DNA from: Funneliformis mosseae
Lineage: Eukaryota; Glomeromycota; Glomeromycetes; Glomerales; Glomeraceae
Assembly (NCBI GenBank): GCA_910592005.1
Contig: CAJVPP010004138.1
Location: forward strand, 1 to 10,042
DNA: 10,042 nt
Reading direction: 5' to 3'
Position 1 is the stretch's first letter; every line of letters starts with the position of its first letter. A program made the translations under genes and the position numbers. Shown here in pieces: positions 7,531-10,042 of the stretch. A model generated the notes under the pieces. The model saw only the letters and a program-made list of their open reading frames with translations. It was not told the DNA's origin and searched no databases.

Positions 7531-8683
7531 ATGGAAATTCATGAGGTCTGTGAAAAATCATTTCAACTTAATAATTTATTGCATTGTAATTTTATTCTTT
7601 TTATTAGAGAAGGAATACTATAATGTCTTGCCGTAGTTTCATATTCAATTCATTGCTATTAATTTTAATTATTGAAATAGCTTGGCTTGTAAGAAAAAAA
7701 AAAGGTTTTCGTTTGCATTTTACCGAATTTTACAATAAATCTCGTTCCTTTTAATAGATATGTTTTTTTTTCTTTTTCTAAAAAAATAAAAATAAAAATA
7801 AAAATAAAAAATAATAGTTCAACCCTAGCAAAACTCCATCACCCGCTTTTTTTCGGAAATTTACCGATGCAACAAACAATGTTTTTGATGAAATTTCCAA
7901 ATTAGACGTCTCTGGTACAAATTATTTCAATGATTTTTCTTTTTTTTTAAAAAAAAAAAAAAAATCTTTTTCCTTCTCACTTTGTTAATATATAACTCTT
8001 TAGCTGTTAAAGTAATTATGGAACATGCAATAACATGCCGTGAAGTGGCACGTACGATTCAAACAAGCCCAGCGTTTGAGTTTCATGGTTGTCAGATATC
8101 AACAAGTTTACATGAATTTCGAGACAAATTGATAACAGCAGATACTTCATTACGTAATATGTTTGACAGATGTTCGATAGTATGTGAATCATTTGAAACA
8201 GAAATCGAAACAATGATGGAATTCATGAAACGTAAAGGTGACACCCAATATTTTAAGAAGAGGGTGGAAAAATTATTAATCAAAATTAAGGAACTTCGAC
8301 GATTAGTAGAAAAATCTCATAGATTAATACTTGACGCAAAAGGAAATAATCATAACATCGAAGGTAATATTGAGTATGGATTAAGTGAGGCCGAAAATTT
8401 TTGTTACAATAATGAACGATACTTGGCTGATATCGATAAAGCTAAGGAAAAACTTGTGATTGTCGAGGATAGTTTGGATAATTTACATGACATTTCTCAT
8501 CTATTAACTAAAATGAAAGCAATTTTGATGAGGTATGAAGAGAAATTATTAATGATCACTCCTGAAGTTAATGGTGACAATACATTTGAAGTTACTAGGG
8601 ATGATCTCAATTCTTTAAACTCTGCTATTGAAAAATTAAAAACGTGTCATTATAAATTTGCTCAGAGATGCGAAGAAATTTAA
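7531..8683 (+). CDS. Array gene 3: membrane-anchored or secreted coiled-coil protein, four exons
   Basis: Predicted exons are 7531-7545, 7608-7688, 7818-7914 and 8004-8683 (290 residues). Exon 1 (MEIHE, donor GTCTGT) parallels the tiny first exons of its paralogues. A shorter form could start at ATG 7623 within exon 2. Exon 2 gives a basic stretch then a hydrophobic core (NSLLLILIIEIAWL), which could be a signal anchor or a cleaved signal peptide. Donor GTAAGA (7689) and acceptor TAATAG (7817) join exon 3 in phase 0; exon 3 carries FFRKFTDATNNVFDEI. Donor 7915 to acceptor 8003 joins exon 4 in phase 1. Exon 4 matches gene 2 throughout: SPAFEFHG, LRNMFDR, ESFETEIETMM, an EAE and DIDK region, and C-terminal KTCHYKFAQR. 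The main open frame begins in intron sequence at 7982, so that is not the start. The family is unrecognised. Two minus-strand open frames over 8016-8283 are shadows. Confidence 0.75.
7780..7816. repeat. AAAAAT microsatellite in an intron of array gene 3
   Basis: About five imperfect copies of a six-base AAAAAT unit run up to the ATAATAG acceptor. It accounts for part of this intron's greater length (129 bp against 77 bp at the same position in gene 1). Confidence 0.6.
7940..7964. repeat. T9A16 tract in an intron of array gene 3
   Basis: T9 (7940-7948) is followed directly by A16 (7949-7964), inside the phase-1 intron. It resembles the tract at 6082-6114, which sits in a different intron of gene 2, so position is not conserved. 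Confidence 0.65.
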
Positions 8684-9191
8684 TTTTTTTTTTTTTTTTT
8701 GTAATTAAATTATATTTTTATAATGTCTTTGAGAAATAATGTGCCTTCCCTAAAAATAAATAAAAAAAAAAAATATTTTTTTAATTTTATTTTTTATTTT
8801 ATTTTTTTTTTATAACACTGTCGTTATAAAAAATTTATTCGTAGAAAAAGAACTATTTCTCTCTATTTTAACGCTTATCCTTAAAAAAAAAAAACCCCCC
8901 GCTATTACGGCTCTTAACATAAATGTCCCGTGAACGCATGCATCATCAGATTTAATAATAAATCTTTCTTGAGAGAAAAATAATCAATTTTTTCGAGCAA
9001 GTACAAAAATTGCTTTTCAAAGGTCATTTGACATGCCACAGGTGTTGTGTTTTATTAATTAACTAATAATTCCATGTGGCAATCATAGGTAATTTTATTA
9101 TTATGGGCGTAAATTGTGAAACGATGCTACATAAACCACATGGATCGAATGAAACGAAAAGTACACCTCTTCCCGTTTTTAACCTTTAGAA
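8684..9191. promoter_or_regulatory. Intergenic region between array gene 3 and the F-box gene
   Basis: No gene is seen. T18 starts 3 bases after the stop of gene 3. AATAAATAA (8756-8764) is a plausible polyadenylation signal. An A-then-T low-complexity run fills 8752-8812. A run of six C (8895-8900) follows an A-run. TGTGGCAATC at 9075-9084, shared with the spacer before array gene 2, lies about 110 bp before the F-box start. Confidence 0.45.
9072..9143. repeat. Inverted repeat CCATGTGG ... CCACATGG upstream of the F-box gene
   Basis: CCATGTGG (9072-9079) and CCACATGG (9136-9143) are perfect 8 bp complements separated by 56 bases, 49-120 bp before the F-box start. They could be paired binding sites for one factor, or chance. 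Confidence 0.35.
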
Positions 9192-10042
9192 ATGCCACCC
9201 ACCCTCACAATAAACTCACCGATTGTAAACCTCCCACCCGAACTCTTGGCCAAGTTTTGCTCTTATTTATCACCAAATGATTTATTCAAACTTTCTAAAG
9301 TATGTCGTAAATTCTATTGTTACCTAAGTGCACCAAATTCCTTTTCTACCCAACAAATATGGAAGAAATCTCGCTTAACGTTTATGGGGCATGTATGGTC
9401 GCCTCCACCAAAAGGAATGAATGAAAAACGTTATGTGAATTATTAATAACAAATCTAGGTTGTGAAATTTGTAATATTAGTAAGCATTGCACGATTTATT
9501 GGGCATTTGGAGTTAGATGTTGTTCTGAATGTTTCAATGAGAAAACTGTGACGTAAGTGTTTGCATTATATTTTTAAAAAATGAAAATTTTGAATTAGTC
9601 AAAACGCTAAAAAATTAAATTTCATAGAAACATTATGGATTATCCACAGGAACTAATTGATATTATGCCATTTTATAACAAATATGATGACAAATATTAT
9701 TGGAAAGAACAATTAGATTTGGAACTTAATCAATACATGTCAATTTCTCATGGTCGTTTGTCGAATTTAGAATCTTGGTTGGATGATAAAAAAAAATATT
9801 TTTGATTCTAGAATGAAATTTGCTCAAACTAAACAAACGTCAAGGTCAAGGTTTTGGTCATATCGTAATTTTCCTACTTTCCTCTATAATTTTCCTACTC
9901 CCCGCCGCGATCTTCGGTTTTTATTTCGTCCAATTTATAGCGCGTATGACTGGTATGAAGATGAGCTATTAACTCATGAAATTTCGGATGAGCCAAAAAA
10001 GATTTATTTTATTAAGACTAAAAAGAAAGAAAAGAAAGAAAA
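9192..10042 (+). pseudogene. F-box protein gene, frameshifted twice, continuing past the right edge
   Basis: ATG 9192 starts a protein with an F-box at about residues 11-50 (LPPELLAKFCSYLSPNDLFK then LSKVCRKFYCYLS), the Skp1-binding module of SCF ubiquitin ligases. The frame stops at TAA 9444, but one base missing near 9440 restores it: the next frame reads GCEIC, then YWAFGVRCCSECF, a C-x2-C...C-C-x2-C cluster that I associate with F-box proteins of these fungi. Exon 1 ends at 9552 (donor GTAAGT). The intron is 9553-9627 and exon 2 starts at 9628 in phase. A second shift lies in an A9 run (9788-9796): 8 A would keep the frame open, through WSYRNFPTF and the Arg-rich PTPRRDLRF, to the window end, which is Lys-rich. 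Both breaks are single bases and everything between is well preserved, so this is either a very young pseudogene or a gene with sequence errors. The C-terminal substrate-binding part is outside the window. Confidence 0.75.

Noticed and set aside
8016..8283. Two minus-strand open frames
   Set aside because: Antisense shadows of the last exon of array gene 3, with no splice or promoter support.
9760..9830. An intron removing the A9 region of the F-box gene (acceptor at TTCTAG near 9811)
   Set aside because: The nearest usable donors would delete well-formed coding sequence. A single-base homopolymer change explains the frame more simply.

Overview
The window looks like nuclear DNA of an arbuscular mycorrhizal fungus (Glomeromycotina; Rhizophagus or a close relative is my best guess). 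The reasons are strong AT bias, genes split by 60-130 bp introns with T-rich acceptors, a decayed kinase of the expanded 'HRDFHSGNIL' kind, and an F-box protein carrying the Cys-rich segment I associate with these fungi. The organism call is inference from family resemblance; no search was run. I found no tRNA, rRNA, CRISPR array, viral gene or bacterial operon.

Layout. (1) 1-655 is repeat DNA: about six degenerate 57-62 bp tandem units flanked by near-matching 30 bp inverted arms (6-35 and 461-490), followed by a patch of short direct and inverted motifs. (2) 663-1551 is a protein kinase relic on the + strand. It has lost most of its N-lobe and carries one +1 frameshift, three TAA stops, and three TGA codons that each sit where the family has a conserved Trp. 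(3) 1552-3060 is extremely AT-rich DNA without a recognisable gene. (4) 3060-4330 returns to ordinary composition. It holds a possible minus-strand gene relic and the upstream region of the first array gene.

(5) 4334-8683 is the main content: three tandem, same-strand paralogous genes, much larger than the single open frames suggest once introns are read. I reconstruct 249, 358 and 290 residue products. Each has a tiny first exon, an exon ending in one hydrophobic segment (intron in phase 0), a short juxtamembrane exon with a shared D-x-T...E-I motif (intron in phase 1), and a long last exon of alpha-helical, probably coiled-coil sequence. I do not recognise the family. The products are predicted to be membrane-anchored (or, for the third, possibly secreted), with the helical region on the far side of the membrane.

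(6) 9192 to the right edge is an F-box gene with one intron. As given it is broken by two single-base frameshifts, one in an A9 run, so it is either a young pseudogene or contains sequence errors. The genes do not form an obvious pathway. The picture is a locally duplicated, fast-diverging surface or secreted protein family sitting between decayed members of two large lineage-expanded families (kinase and F-box).
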